Positions 44,130 to 52,523 of a DNA stretch of 64,000 nt are shown here, piece by piece. Under the pieces are notes generated by a model. It did not search any database and was not told the origin of the DNA. It saw only the letters and a program-made list of their open reading frames with translations. The position numbers and the translations under genes were made by a program. Position 1 is the first letter of the stretch, and every line of letters begins with the position of its first letter. This stretch comes from an uncultured Eggerthellaceae bacterium (GTDB lineage: Bacteria; Actinomycetota; Coriobacteriia; Coriobacteriales; Eggerthellaceae): assembly GCA_910588435.1 (NCBI GenBank), contig CAJUPL010000004.1, positions 58,195 through 122,194 on the forward strand. Reading direction: 5' to 3'.

Positions 44130-44900
44130 TCACATGCTGAAGGGCTTGGCTCCTTCTATGGCATGCGGCTCATCTGAGGCGAACACGATGTAGTTGTCCG
44201 CGCCACCATATTCCTCATCGGTTGCGTCCAGCACGCTCACGTGCTTGAAGGCATCATCCAGCTCTGACATCAAGCTGAACAACGCATACGCGCCTTCACG
44301 CGCAAGATCGGCTATCACGTTCTGCATGTAGATGCCACCGGGGGCAAGCCTTGCCTTCACATTCGCCAAGAATCCGTCTCCTTGTGAGGACTCGGGGACA
44401 TCCGTCCCGCAGAAGAGGTCATTCACGATGACGTCATACTTGCGCCCGCTAGCCTTCAAGAAGCTAGCTGCATCTTCTACCACTATATGCAGGTCCTCTG
44501 ACCTTCCCTCGGAAGCCAGCAGGCGCTCCAGCCTATCCAAGAACAGATGCTTCCTGGCGATGCGGATGATCTCTGGATCAACCTCAACCACATCCATCCG
44601 CACATCAAGTCTTGTGCGAAGGACATGCTTCGGCCAAGCGAAGCCACCGCCACCCATCATGAGGATGTCCTCTATCTGAAAGCCTTCACCTGTAGCGCTG
44701 AACACAGCATCGAAGCCCTTGAAATACGCGAACGGCAGCTCTGACCACGCGTCTCCCTCATAGCTCGCGCTTTGGAACGTGCCGTTCAGCTCTAGGATGC
44801 GAACGCGCTCGCCTTGAGAATCCGGCATGACGACGACATTCGCCTTGCCGAAAGCCGTCTGATAGGAACGCCTTGAGAATACCTTGTCCAGAAAGCTCAT
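44130..44900 (-). CDS. Spermidine-synthase-like methyltransferase-fold protein
   Basis: This 256-aa protein resembles spermidine synthase and related SAM-binding enzymes: an N-terminal beta region, the glycine loop MMGGGGFAWPKHVL, an acidic VVEVDPEIIRIARKH and YDVIVNDLF. The usual GGGDG and DSTDP motifs of true spermidine synthases are altered, so polyamine synthesis is doubtful. It overlaps the Trm9-like gene by ATGA (44897-44900). It lies inside the unit bounded by repeats C1 and C2. Its substrate is unknown. Confidence 0.75.
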   Translation of the reverse strand: MSFLDKVFSRRSYQTAFGKANVVVMPDSQGERVRILELNGTFQSASYEGDAWSELPFAYFKGFDAVFSATGEGFQIEDILMMGGGGFAWPKHVLRTRLDVRMDVVEVDPEIIRIARKHLFLDRLERLLASEGRSEDLHIVVEDAASFLKASGRKYDVIVNDLFCGTDVPESSQGDGFLANVKARLAPGGIYMQNVIADLAREGAYALFSLMSELDDAFKHVSVLDATDEEYGGADNYIVFASDEPHAIEGAKPFSM

Positions 44901-45640
44901 GAGCTTCTCCTCAAGACGATGTATCGGTTGAGGTCATCGCTTGCGCCATCTGCATTGAACGCGTCAAGCAAGCTTGCATCGCGTTCGCAGGCCTCATCCA
45001 CGAGTGTGGAGATCTCCTCATCTGAGAAGCTGTGGCAGAAACGGAGGTGGGAGGTGTCCCCTTGCCAGCCAAGATAGTGATCCCCCTCATCAAGCTCAGG
45101 CGCCAAGCTGCCCTCTTGGCTAGCCTCAGCCTTCTGCGCCCTGGCCATGAGGCGATCATCCTTATGCATCTGCCAGAAGGATATGATGACCACTCCACCC
45201 TGATGAACGGATGCCAAGAGCTTCCGCAGGAGGGTTCGCCTCAGTGCGTCCGTTGGCACGTGATGCATGAAGCCGAAGCACACAGCTGCGTCAAAGACCG
45301 CATCTCCTCCAGCAAGCGGCGAGTCATCATGGAGCCTGAAGATGATGTCTGCCTCAACGCGCACCACCTTCATATCAGCAGACACTTCAGACTCAAGCAG
45401 AGCTGCGCACGAGTCCACTGCCAAGACCTCAGATGGAACATGCCCTGAATCATGCAGGAAGCGCTCGAAGCGAAGGTTCCCTGAAGCCACATCAAGCAAG
45501 CTGAAGCCGGGATCTGGAAGATGCTGGAGCACCTTCCTCCAACCATTCCAAGGGGCATTCCTGGTGCTTGAGAAGGAATCCGCGTGCGCCTCATAGAACG
45601 CAGCCGTCATGATAGATATCTCTTGTGCTCTCTCATCCAT
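44897..45640 (-). CDS. Trm9-like SAM-dependent methyltransferase (candidate tRNA wobble-uridine methylase)
   Basis: This 247-aa class I methyltransferase has features that recall eukaryotic Trm9/ABH8-type tRNA methylases. These are FSSTRNAPW at 23-31, the SAM loop LLDVASGN at about 48-55, FGFMHHVPTDALRRTLL at 122-138, GGVVIISFWQ at about 149-157, and near the end a GW followed by LRFCHSF at 199-205. Trm9 esterifies cm5U34 to mcm5U34, and cm5U34 is the product of Elp3, which is encoded divergently 27 bases away. I set the start at 45640, eight bases after a minus-strand -10. Specificity is inference from sequence memory and context. Confidence 0.7.
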   Translation of the reverse strand: MDERAQEISIMTAAFYEAHADSFSSTRNAPWNGWRKVLQHLPDPGFSLLDVASGNLRFERFLHDSGHVPSEVLAVDSCAALLESEVSADMKVVRVEADIIFRLHDDSPLAGGDAVFDAAVCFGFMHHVPTDALRRTLLRKLLASVHQGGVVIISFWQMHKDDRLMARAQKAEASQEGSLAPELDEGDHYLGWQGDTSHLRFCHSFSDEEISTLVDEACERDASLLDAFNADGASDDLNRYIVLRRSS

Positions 45641-45668
45641 ATCCGGCAAGTATAATCCCCAAGCATCA
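45640..45668. promoter_or_regulatory. Overlapping divergent promoter of the Trm9-like gene and elp3
   Basis: AGTATAAT at 45649-45656 reads TATAAT on the plus strand (45651-45656) and TATACT on the minus strand (45654-45649). The ATG of the minus gene starts 8 bases, and that of elp3 11 bases, beyond its -10, giving leaders of roughly 0-5 bases and no room for a Shine-Dalgarno site. No -35 consensus is evident. Confidence 0.65.
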
Positions 45669-47443
45669 TGGAAGAAGCACTCAAAGAGATAGCAGCGCTG
45701 ATCAAGCAAGGAGCCTCGCCTACGCACAAGGATGTTGAGCGCATCTTGCGCGAGAGGTCACGCGCGCAGGTAGATCCAAGCCGCAGGCTATCCAAGCGGT
45801 CCGCCATGGCGCTCTACGTCAAGGAGCGCGATCTCCAAGGAGAGCTTTGGCGTGAGATGGCGCTAGATGACGCTGAGGATTCCCAGATGGTGCGTCTCTT
45901 GAGAGCGAAGCCACGCCGCACTGCCTCTGGCGTTGCTACGGTGAGCGTGCTCACGAAGCCTTGGCCTTGTGCGCATGATTGCATCTACTGTCCGAATGAC
46001 GTGCGCATGCCCAAGAGCTACATCTCAGATGAGCCTGCTTGCCAGCGCGCGCTCCGTTGCCATTTCGACCCGTATCTTCAGATGGCATCCCGCCTGAGGA
46101 CGCTAGCCAGCATGGGCCATGTTACTGACAAGGCTGAGGTGATAGTGCTTGGTGGCACTTGGGCTGACTACCCAAAAGGCTACAGGATGTGGTTCACCTG
46201 CCAGCTGTTCCGAGCCATGAACGAGTTCGGCACTGAGCGGCAAGAGGCTGAGGTGGAAAGGCGCGTTGCCCTCTATGCGAGTGCTTGCGAAAGCAGCCAG
46301 CACGCATACCAGGCAGCGCTTGACGCTCATCAAGAGAAGATCGATGCAGGCGAAGAGTCGTATGCCGAAGCGTTCAGCAAGCTGGCACCCATTCGCGAGG
46401 AGATGGAGCCTGAGCTTGATGATGCAAGCGGAGATGAGGAGCTCATCTGTTTGCAGGCTGCCAATGAGACCGCACCCGTGCGGTGCGTCGGGCTCGTGTT
46501 CGAAACGCGCCCTGATACCGTAGATGCTGCACTGCTGACGGAGCTTCGCACGTTCGGCGCCACGAAGATACAGCTTGGGATACAGTCATTGGATGATGAT
46601 GTGCTGGCGAAGAACTGCCGCGGTGGCACAGTGGAGGAGGCCGCATCGGCCGTCCAGCTTGCAAGGGAATTCGGCTTCAAGACACATGTGCATCTTATGG
46701 CGAATCTTATGGGCGCAACGCCAGATACAGACCTTGCCCAATACGAGCGTCTGATGGAAGATGCGCGCTTCATGCCCGATGAGGTCAAGCTCTACCCGTG
46801 CGCGCTGGTGGAGAGCGCGCGCCTCACCAGTGCGTTCGAAAGCGGTGAGTGGCAGCCATATTCAGAAGATGAGCTCACCGATCTCTTGATCAAGTGCGTG
46901 CTGGCAACGCCTTCTCATACGCGGATATCCAGGATGATCCGCGACATCCCTTCAACGGACATCATCGCAGGCAGCAAGAGGACGAATCTGCGCCAGATGG
47001 TGGAGGAGCGGGCCCAAGGCACAGGCATCCCCATCAAGGAGATGCGCATGCGGGAGGTTGCCACAAGCCAGGTGCTCACAGATCAGCTCACTTTCAGAGA
47101 GCATGCTTACGACACCTCCAGCACACAAGAGCGCTTCCTTGAATGGGTCACTGACGATGACAGGCTTGCTGGCTTCCTGAGGCTGTCCTTGCCGGAGGGC
47201 GGTTCGCGCGATGCGGCCATGATACGAGAGGTTCACATATATGGAAGCACGTCACGCATCCATGAGAGCGAAGAGGGCGTGCAGCATCTAGGGCTGGGGA
47301 CGCAATTGATAGAGCGCGCTTGCCAGATGGCGAAAGGAGCCGGATTCAGCGCAGTGGATGTGATCAGCGCTGTTGGAACGCGCGGATACTATAGATCGCT
47401 GGGTTTTGAGGACGCGGGGCTGTATCAGCGACGCAAGCTATGA
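45668..47443 (+). CDS. Elp3-family tRNA uridine(34) modifying enzyme (radical SAM + acetyltransferase)
   Basis: Elp3 makes 5-carboxymethyluridine at the tRNA wobble position from acetyl-CoA. It is 591 aa. The N-terminal tRNA-binding helical part covers 1-90. The radical SAM cluster CAHDCIYC (Cys101, Cys105, Cys108) is preceded by VLTKPWP, with GGTWADYP and FETRPDT later. A long acidic insert lies at about 190-265. The GNAT domain at about 440-591 has LGLGTQLIERA and GYYRSLGFE. It is complete and stands alone, without other Elongator subunits, as in archaea and a few bacteria. It is divergent from the Trm9-like gene and ends five bases before repeat C2. Confidence 0.93.
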   Translation: MEEALKEIAALIKQGASPTHKDVERILRERSRAQVDPSRRLSKRSAMALYVKERDLQGELWREMALDDAEDSQMVRLLRAKPRRTASGVATVSVLTKPWPCAHDCIYCPNDVRMPKSYISDEPACQRALRCHFDPYLQMASRLRTLASMGHVTDKAEVIVLGGTWADYPKGYRMWFTCQLFRAMNEFGTERQEAEVERRVALYASACESSQHAYQAALDAHQEKIDAGEESYAEAFSKLAPIREEMEPELDDASGDEELICLQAANETAPVRCVGLVFETRPDTVDAALLTELRTFGATKIQLGIQSLDDDVLAKNCRGGTVEEAASAVQLAREFGFKTHVHLMANLMGATPDTDLAQYERLMEDARFMPDEVKLYPCALVESARLTSAFESGEWQPYSEDELTDLLIKCVLATPSHTRISRMIRDIPSTDIIAGSKRTNLRQMVEERAQGTGIPIKEMRMREVATSQVLTDQLTFREHAYDTSSTQERFLEWVTDDDRLAGFLRLSLPEGGSRDAAMIREVHIYGSTSRIHESEEGVQHLGLGTQLIERACQMAKGAGFSAVDVISAVGTRGYYRSLGFEDAGLYQRRKL

Positions 47444-47447
47444 TGCA

Positions 47448-47615
47448 TTCTGGCCCGTTGGGCCAGGTGCGCATGAGATCGATGCGCACCTACATGTGCT
47501 AGAGATACGTTGTTGGTTGATATGGTGCCGGGTGCGTTCGCATGCACTAGATGCGTGTTGCTGGTTGATGTAGGCGCCGGTCGTTCTTACCGTCGCTCGC
47601 GCCAATGGCGCGAAA
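47448..47615 (-). repeat. Structured inverted repeat, copy C2
   Basis: Reverse-complement copy of 43991-44110 with the same hairpins: TGGCCC/GGGCCA (47451-47465), GGTGCGCAT/ATGCGCACC (47466-47490) and the GCCGGT and GGCGC stems at the far end. It is 48 bp longer because an internal unit ending in ATCAACCA (minus strand) is duplicated. The remainder of 47444-47646 has no gene. Confidence 0.8.
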
Positions 47616-47646
47616 CGCGTTCGGTCACCGATGATGGATGCGTCTC

Positions 47647-48246
47647 TTACAGCACGCCCTTGATAGCGGTGAGGAGCTCGTCGTAGGTCTCATACGCTGG
47701 GATGTCGGGATATTGCTCCTTCAGCGCATCTGTGGTGCGGAAGAAGAACCCGGCCTTCGAATAGAGGATCATGTCAACGTCATTGTAGGAATCCCCGGAT
47801 GCGATGGTCTCAAGGCCAGCGGAATGCAGCGCGCGGACCGTTGTCAGCTTCGATTTCTCACAGCGCATCTTGTATCCGGTGATCTTGTCGTCGTATGACA
47901 CCTCAAGCTCATTGCAGAAGATGGTGGGCCAGCCTAGCTTCTCCATGAGCGGCTTGGCGAACTGGGAGAACGTGTCAGAGATGATGATGGTCTGGGCAAG
48001 CGGATGGAGCGCTTCCAAGAACCCCTTCGCACCCTCCATCGGCTCCATCTGGGCGATGACGTCTTGGATGTCCTTGAGCTTGAGCCCATGCTCATCGAGC
48101 AGTCCCAGCCTATAGCTCATGAGCTTGTCGTAGTCTGGCTCATCGCGAGTAGTGCGCTTGAGCTCCTCTATCCCAAGCCTCTCTGCAACCGCTATCCAGA
48201 TCTCAGGAACGAGGACTCCCTCAAGGTCAAGGCAAACGACATTCAT
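47647..48246 (-). CDS. thrH: ThrH-type phosphoserine phosphatase / homoserine phosphotransferase
   Basis: HAD-family enzyme able to dephosphorylate phosphoserine and, in characterised relatives, move the phosphate to homoserine. It is 199 aa, close to known ThrH. Motif I is CLDLEGVLVPEIW with the nucleophile Asp; motif II is IISDTF; the last motif is SGDSYNDVDM. I chose the ATG at 48246, where homology starts and AGGAG lies upstream. It would link serine and threonine supply with lysC-asd. Confidence 0.88.
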   Translation of the reverse strand: MNVVCLDLEGVLVPEIWIAVAERLGIEELKRTTRDEPDYDKLMSYRLGLLDEHGLKLKDIQDVIAQMEPMEGAKGFLEALHPLAQTIIISDTFSQFAKPLMEKLGWPTIFCNELEVSYDDKITGYKMRCEKSKLTTVRALHSAGLETIASGDSYNDVDMILYSKAGFFFRTTDALKEQYPDIPAYETYDELLTAIKGVL

Positions 48247-48304
48247 TGGCAAGATGCTCCTAATCACGCAGCTTCATGGGTTATCCTGTCCACTATAGTT
48301 TTCA

Positions 48305-49693
48305 ATGGCTGGACATCCATCATGGAATCAGCCGTTGAGCAGGAACTTTACAGGCAAGCGGCAGACGAGGCAGCGTGCACATCAGATGAATTCGCAGCAG
48401 ATGACACAAGATGAGCTTGAGTCCCTTGCGAAGGCAGGGTCTCGCAAGCTGGATATCTTGGCCGCCTGGACGAATGTCCAGCTCAAGTGCTCTCACTGCA
48501 AGAAGTGCACTAGAAGGTGTGACATCCTGGAAGGCCCAGGCCTTGACATGGGTCAGATCATCCAAGCCTACGAGCGCGTGATGGCAAAGCCCTACGATGA
48601 GCAGCCAGATGTTGTCATCGGTCTCATGCAAGAGGACTACGAGCTCTATCACACGCTCCGCCGCTGCTGCTTCTGCGGGCATTGCACGGCGGCTTGCGCG
48701 CATCACGTTGCAGCACCGGATCACATGCGCGCGTGGCGTGAGCTCTTCATGCGCGCCAACCTCATGCCGCTAGATGACAGCAAGCTGGTCATGGTGGACA
48801 ACGAATGGCACATCTTCAGCGCTTACCGTGCCATCTACGGCATAGGTTACGCTGACCTCGTCACGCTAGACGCTGCAGCAGAATTTGGGCATGGCTGGGT
48901 GGATACGCTCTTCTTCCCGGGATGCTCTCTTGTCTCATATGCACCAGAGCTCACCCGCGCTGTGGGCCAGTGGTTGACGGACAGCGGCATCTCTTGGGCC
49001 ATATCCGATCAGTGCTGCGGAAGCCCGCTCATGAGCGCGGGCATGTTCGAACGCGCCCATGCTCTGAGGGAGTCCATCATCTCTCGCATGCAGAAGGCTG
49101 GCATCACGCGAATGGTGACGGTATGCCCGGGATGCGCCGATGAGTTCCGGCCAGATATGCCCTCTGACATAGAGCTGGTGCCATTGCCGGAGCTCCTTCG
49201 CAGCGCTGCATCCAAGCGGGAGGCAGAGGGTGCGGATGCGGGCTTCAGCCCCATGGACCTCTCATCCATCACCTTCTTCGATTCCTGTCATGATCGCAAT
49301 GACATGCGGAATGCGAATGCGCTTCGCAGCCTGTTCGCTGAGTTCTTGCCGGATGCAGCGCAAGCAGAGATGGATCACGCCAAGCGCGGAACGCTTTGCT
49401 GCGGAGCTGGCGGTGCTGTGTCCTCATACGATGCGGTCATCACGGATGAGCGCGTGTGGCGCGTGATAGGGGAGGCGAAGGCAACGGGAGCTGAAACGCT
49501 CATCACCATGTGCCCAACCTGCACCTACACGGTTGCTCAAGCATGTTTGGCCAACCCTGAGGCCGGCATCCAGAACCTCCATTACCTTGAAGCGCTCTTC
49601 GGCGTTAAGATAGATTGGCAGATGGTGTTCGCGCAGTTGGGGGACATGTGGACGGGCGAGTGGGCCGCATGGCTCAACCAGACCTTCTTCTAG
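48305..49693 (+). CDS. Fe-S oxidoreductase with two CCG domains (HdrD/GlpC-like)
   Basis: Predicted electron-transfer protein, 462 aa as listed. Two [4Fe-4S] motifs, CSHCKKCTRRCDI and CCFCGHCTAACAHHV, are followed by two CCG domains: PGCSLVSY to DQCCGSP, and DSCHDRND to TLCCGAGG with MCPTCTY. This is the layout of heterodisulfide reductase D and GlpC/LdhF-type subunits; no partner dehydrogenase is adjacent. The start is uncertain. ATG 48305 lies only five bases after TATAGT and would be leaderless; ATGs at 48386 or 48401 would remove a non-conserved N-terminus. Confidence 0.8.
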   Translation: MAGHPSWNQPLSRNFTGKRQTRQRAHQMNSQQMTQDELESLAKAGSRKLDILAAWTNVQLKCSHCKKCTRRCDILEGPGLDMGQIIQAYERVMAKPYDEQPDVVIGLMQEDYELYHTLRRCCFCGHCTAACAHHVAAPDHMRAWRELFMRANLMPLDDSKLVMVDNEWHIFSAYRAIYGIGYADLVTLDAAAEFGHGWVDTLFFPGCSLVSYAPELTRAVGQWLTDSGISWAISDQCCGSPLMSAGMFERAHALRESIISRMQKAGITRMVTVCPGCADEFRPDMPSDIELVPLPELLRSAASKREAEGADAGFSPMDLSSITFFDSCHDRNDMRNANALRSLFAEFLPDAAQAEMDHAKRGTLCCGAGGAVSSYDAVITDERVWRVIGEAKATGAETLITMCPTCTYTVAQACLANPEAGIQNLHYLEALFGVKIDWQMVFAQLGDMWTGEWAAWLNQTFF

Positions 49694-49702
49694 GTGATCA
49701 AG

Positions 49703-50542
49703 ATGCATGATGATCTGGACATGAACTCTCAGATGAGCTCTGGGGAGCAGCGAGGGCAGCGAAGGTCCTTCGGCAATCGCGGCCAGATAACAAGCCGGCC
49801 TTCGCGCGAGAGCATCGTCTCATCATACGCGGCGCAAGATGCAGCAAGGGCGCGCAATGCCAGGATGCATTCGCAAGAGGCCGCAAAGGCATACAACGAG
49901 AACTCCCTTCGCTTGAAGGAGCGCGAGAGCCAGCGGCGCATACTGGAAGCAAGGCGTGCTGAGCAAGAGCGGATCGAAGCCGACAAGCGCAAGGTGCAGC
50001 GTGACCAAGAAGCGGCGAACGCGCGCACCTCTTCAAGCATCCATGAGCAAGAGGCGCATGACATCCACAGAGCGCACAGGGTGGTCAGGCCCATGACCTC
50101 GCAAGAGTTCCGCAGCCGTACCATGATGTCGCGCGATGCCTATGAGCGCGAGCGTGACGCAAGGGATGCTCTCTCCTCTACGAGGTCTTCCAGGACGTCG
50201 AACAGGGACGTCATAGATGGCCGCGGCAGCATAGACTCGCGTGCTTTCGATGAGCAGCGGCGCTTGGTGGGATATTCGGTGGATGAGTCTGACAAGCCTG
50301 CCCCAGCAGTAGATGCCTCCAACCCGAAGGCCAAGTGGCATTCACATGCCGGACAGGGGTTCCAGTCTTCTCGCCCGAAGGTGAACAGGCGGCTTGACCT
50401 TGGGTCTCTGTCTGATTCCATCAGCGGCAGCGCCAACTACGGCAAGGGCAACCAAGGCTTCTCGTCCCTTCCGCCATTCGTCAAGCTGGCGATACCGGTG
50501 CTCGTCATCTTGGTAGTGGTGCTGTTGTTCATCCTCCTCTAG
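49703..50542 (+). CDS. Tail-anchored basic coiled-coil protein
   Basis: This 279-aa protein is of unknown function. Residues about 30-115 are a charged Arg/Glu/Ala-rich helix likely to form a coiled coil (RLKERESQRRILEARRAEQE). A Ser/Arg-rich low-complexity middle follows. The final 22 residues form a hydrophobic anchor (LAIPVLVILVVVLLFILL) with no outer part, a tail-anchor. I chose the ATG at 49703, seven bases after AGGTG; GTG 49694 adds three residues. It overlaps the convergent uppP 3' end by four bases. Confidence 0.7.
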   Translation: MHDDLDMNSQMSSGEQRGQRRSFGNRGQITSRPSRESIVSSYAAQDAARARNARMHSQEAAKAYNENSLRLKERESQRRILEARRAEQERIEADKRKVQRDQEAANARTSSSIHEQEAHDIHRAHRVVRPMTSQEFRSRTMMSRDAYERERDARDALSSTRSSRTSNRDVIDGRGSIDSRAFDEQRRLVGYSVDESDKPAPAVDASNPKAKWHSHAGQGFQSSRPKVNRRLDLGSLSDSISGSANYGKGNQGFSSLPPFVKLAIPVLVILVVVLLFILL

Positions 50543-51477
50543 GAGAGGATGGTGGCCTTCGCCACGAAGAAGGCAAGAACGCAAACGCCCAGCACGATGC
50601 GGTAGACGCCGAAAGCGGTGAAGTCGTTCTTCTTGATGTATCCCATCAAGAACTTGATGGAGATGATGGATACCACGAAGGCTGTCAGAACGCCAACAAC
50701 TAGCACGCCTATCTCTGTCGTGCTCATGGAAAGGCCAAGCTCAGCCACGTACTTGATGGTCTTGAGCATCCCCCAGCCGAACATGATGGGGATGGCAAGG
50801 AAGAACGTGAACTCTGCCGCAGCCGTGCGGGAGCATCCGCAGAGCATGCCGCCGATGATGGTGGCACCTGACCTAGAGGTGCCAGGGACTATGGCAAGGA
50901 CCTGGAAGAATCCGATCTTGAGGGCCGTCTTCCAGTCGATCTCATCAACGCTCTTCACCTTGAAGAGCGCCATCTCGGCTTCATCTCCATCATCTCCTGA
51001 TCCCACGCGAACGTGCTTTCCGCGCGGTGTGCTCTTCGCAAGGAGAGCCGCTTCGCGCTTCCTGTTGCGCCTTTCCAGCACGATGAATACGATCCCGTAG
51101 ACGATGAGCGCAGCGGATACTGTCCATGCATTGTGGAAGTGCTCGGTGAAGAAGTCATCCAGCAGGATGCCCGCAACTGCAGCGGGAAGGCATCCGATGA
51201 CCACCATCCCCCAGAGCCTCCACGTATCGCGCCTCTCAGGTGCGGTCTTCTTGCGCGAGAGGGGATTCAGCTTATGGAAGTACAAGATGATCACAGCCAT
51301 GATGGCGCCGATCTGGATCACCACCAAGAAGAGCTCACGGAATGCATCTGATACGCCAAGCTTCACGAACTCATCCACCAAGATCATGTGACCTGTGGAT
51401 GAGATGGGGAGCCATTCGGTGATGCCCTCCACAACGCCTATGAGAAGCGCCTTCAGTAGCTCAACGATCATATCCAT
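50539..51477 (-). CDS. uppP: Undecaprenyl-diphosphatase
   Basis: Membrane phosphatase recycling the lipid carrier of peptidoglycan synthesis (BacA/UppP family). It is 312 aa with about eight membrane segments. Catalytic motifs are EGITEWLPISSTGHM and PGTSRSGATIIGG. A charged loop of about 60 residues (RNRKREAALL to KVKSVDEID) between them is longer than in E. coli. I chose the ATG at 51477, behind GAAGGA; another ATG lies at 51495. Confidence 0.93.
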   Translation of the reverse strand: MDMIVELLKALLIGVVEGITEWLPISSTGHMILVDEFVKLGVSDAFRELFLVVIQIGAIMAVIILYFHKLNPLSRKKTAPERRDTWRLWGMVVIGCLPAAVAGILLDDFFTEHFHNAWTVSAALIVYGIVFIVLERRNRKREAALLAKSTPRGKHVRVGSGDDGDEAEMALFKVKSVDEIDWKTALKIGFFQVLAIVPGTSRSGATIIGGMLCGCSRTAAAEFTFFLAIPIMFGWGMLKTIKYVAELGLSMSTTEIGVLVVGVLTAFVVSIISIKFLMGYIKKNDFTAFGVYRIVLGVCVLAFFVAKATILS

Positions 51478-51660
51478 GCGTGCGGATCCTTCCATTCAAG
51501 TGCGAGCTTGAGATTATCTTTCAAGAGCGCCGTTCACTGCAACTGTGTCATGTTGTAAACGCTCGGGATACATATCCAAGCACTTCGTTTGCGGAAGGCG
51601 AAAGCGAAGGCGCAAGGGAGTAGGCTCATCGCATGGATACGATCAGGTCAGGAGGTGCGG

Positions 51661-52416
51661 ATGGAGCTCTATGACATGCACTGTCATCTCGATTTCGCAG
51701 ATGAAGCTGAGGCCATAGCCAAGGCGTCTGCGGATGCAGGGATCACAGCTTTGGTGAACACCGTGATACCTTCAAGCTATGTGTCAGATCTTGAGAAGTT
51801 CAAGGGACACGAGAACATCTACCTCTCATTGGGCATCCACCCATGGTGGGTAGGGGACAAGCGCGTGGGAGAGGCAGATATAGACCACTTCGAGACCTTG
51901 TTGCCCGATGCTCGCTTCATAGGAGAGATAGGGCTGGATCTTGCCAACAAGCATAAGGACAGCCTGCAAGATCAGGTGCAAGTCCTCAGGCGCATACTCG
52001 CAGACATACAGGATGCGGGCGCCGGGCGCGTGATCACATTCCATGCCGTGCACGCTGCAACGTATCTGTTGGATATGCTGGATGAGCTTGATGTGGCTCA
52101 GAAGAACACATGCATCTTCCACTGGTTCCAGGGAAGCCATGAGGAGTTCGGGCGTGCCTTGGCCACCGGTGCCATGATGTCAGTGTGCATGAGGATGATG
52201 GCAACGGATGCTGGTGCCAAGTTCGCAGCCGCCATACCTGATGAGCAGCTGCTGGCAGAGACTGACAGCCCTCCGCATGAAGGCAGCGAATGGGACGTTG
52301 GCACCTGGAAGCAAGAGCTTGAGAACACGATGGCCGGCCTTGCTGAGGTCCGTGGATGCAGCAAAGAGCATGTCATCCAGACTACGTCTGAGAACTCCAA
52401 GAGACTCTTGTCCTGA
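51661..52416 (+). CDS. TatD-family metal-dependent hydrolase
   Basis: Predicted metal-dependent nuclease or phosphoesterase, 251 aa. Metal ligands: MHCHLDF (HxH), GEIGLDL (Glu), FHAVHA and HWFQG (His) and the terminal ETDSPP (Asp). The ATG at 51661 stands four bases after GGAGGTGCGG-type sequence; the frame extends 24 codons upstream without support. Function in repair or RNA turnover is uncertain in this family. Confidence 0.85.
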   Translation: MELYDMHCHLDFADEAEAIAKASADAGITALVNTVIPSSYVSDLEKFKGHENIYLSLGIHPWWVGDKRVGEADIDHFETLLPDARFIGEIGLDLANKHKDSLQDQVQVLRRILADIQDAGAGRVITFHAVHAATYLLDMLDELDVAQKNTCIFHWFQGSHEEFGRALATGAMMSVCMRMMATDAGAKFAAAIPDEQLLAETDSPPHEGSEWDVGTWKQELENTMAGLAEVRGCSKEHVIQTTSENSKRLLS

Positions 52417-52523
52417 CGTTTTCTTCTGCATCGGAGCGTCCCCGTCAGGTGTATCATATCGCCCACGCGCAGACAGGGTTCGCCCTTTGAGCGCTAAGGA
52501 TCTTATGTCTGGAAGGGTAGAAC

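Noticed and set aside
44130..44900. Spermidine synthase
   Set aside because: The fold matches, but the GGGDG and DSTDP-type motifs needed for the polyamine reaction are altered; only a SpeE-like protein is called.
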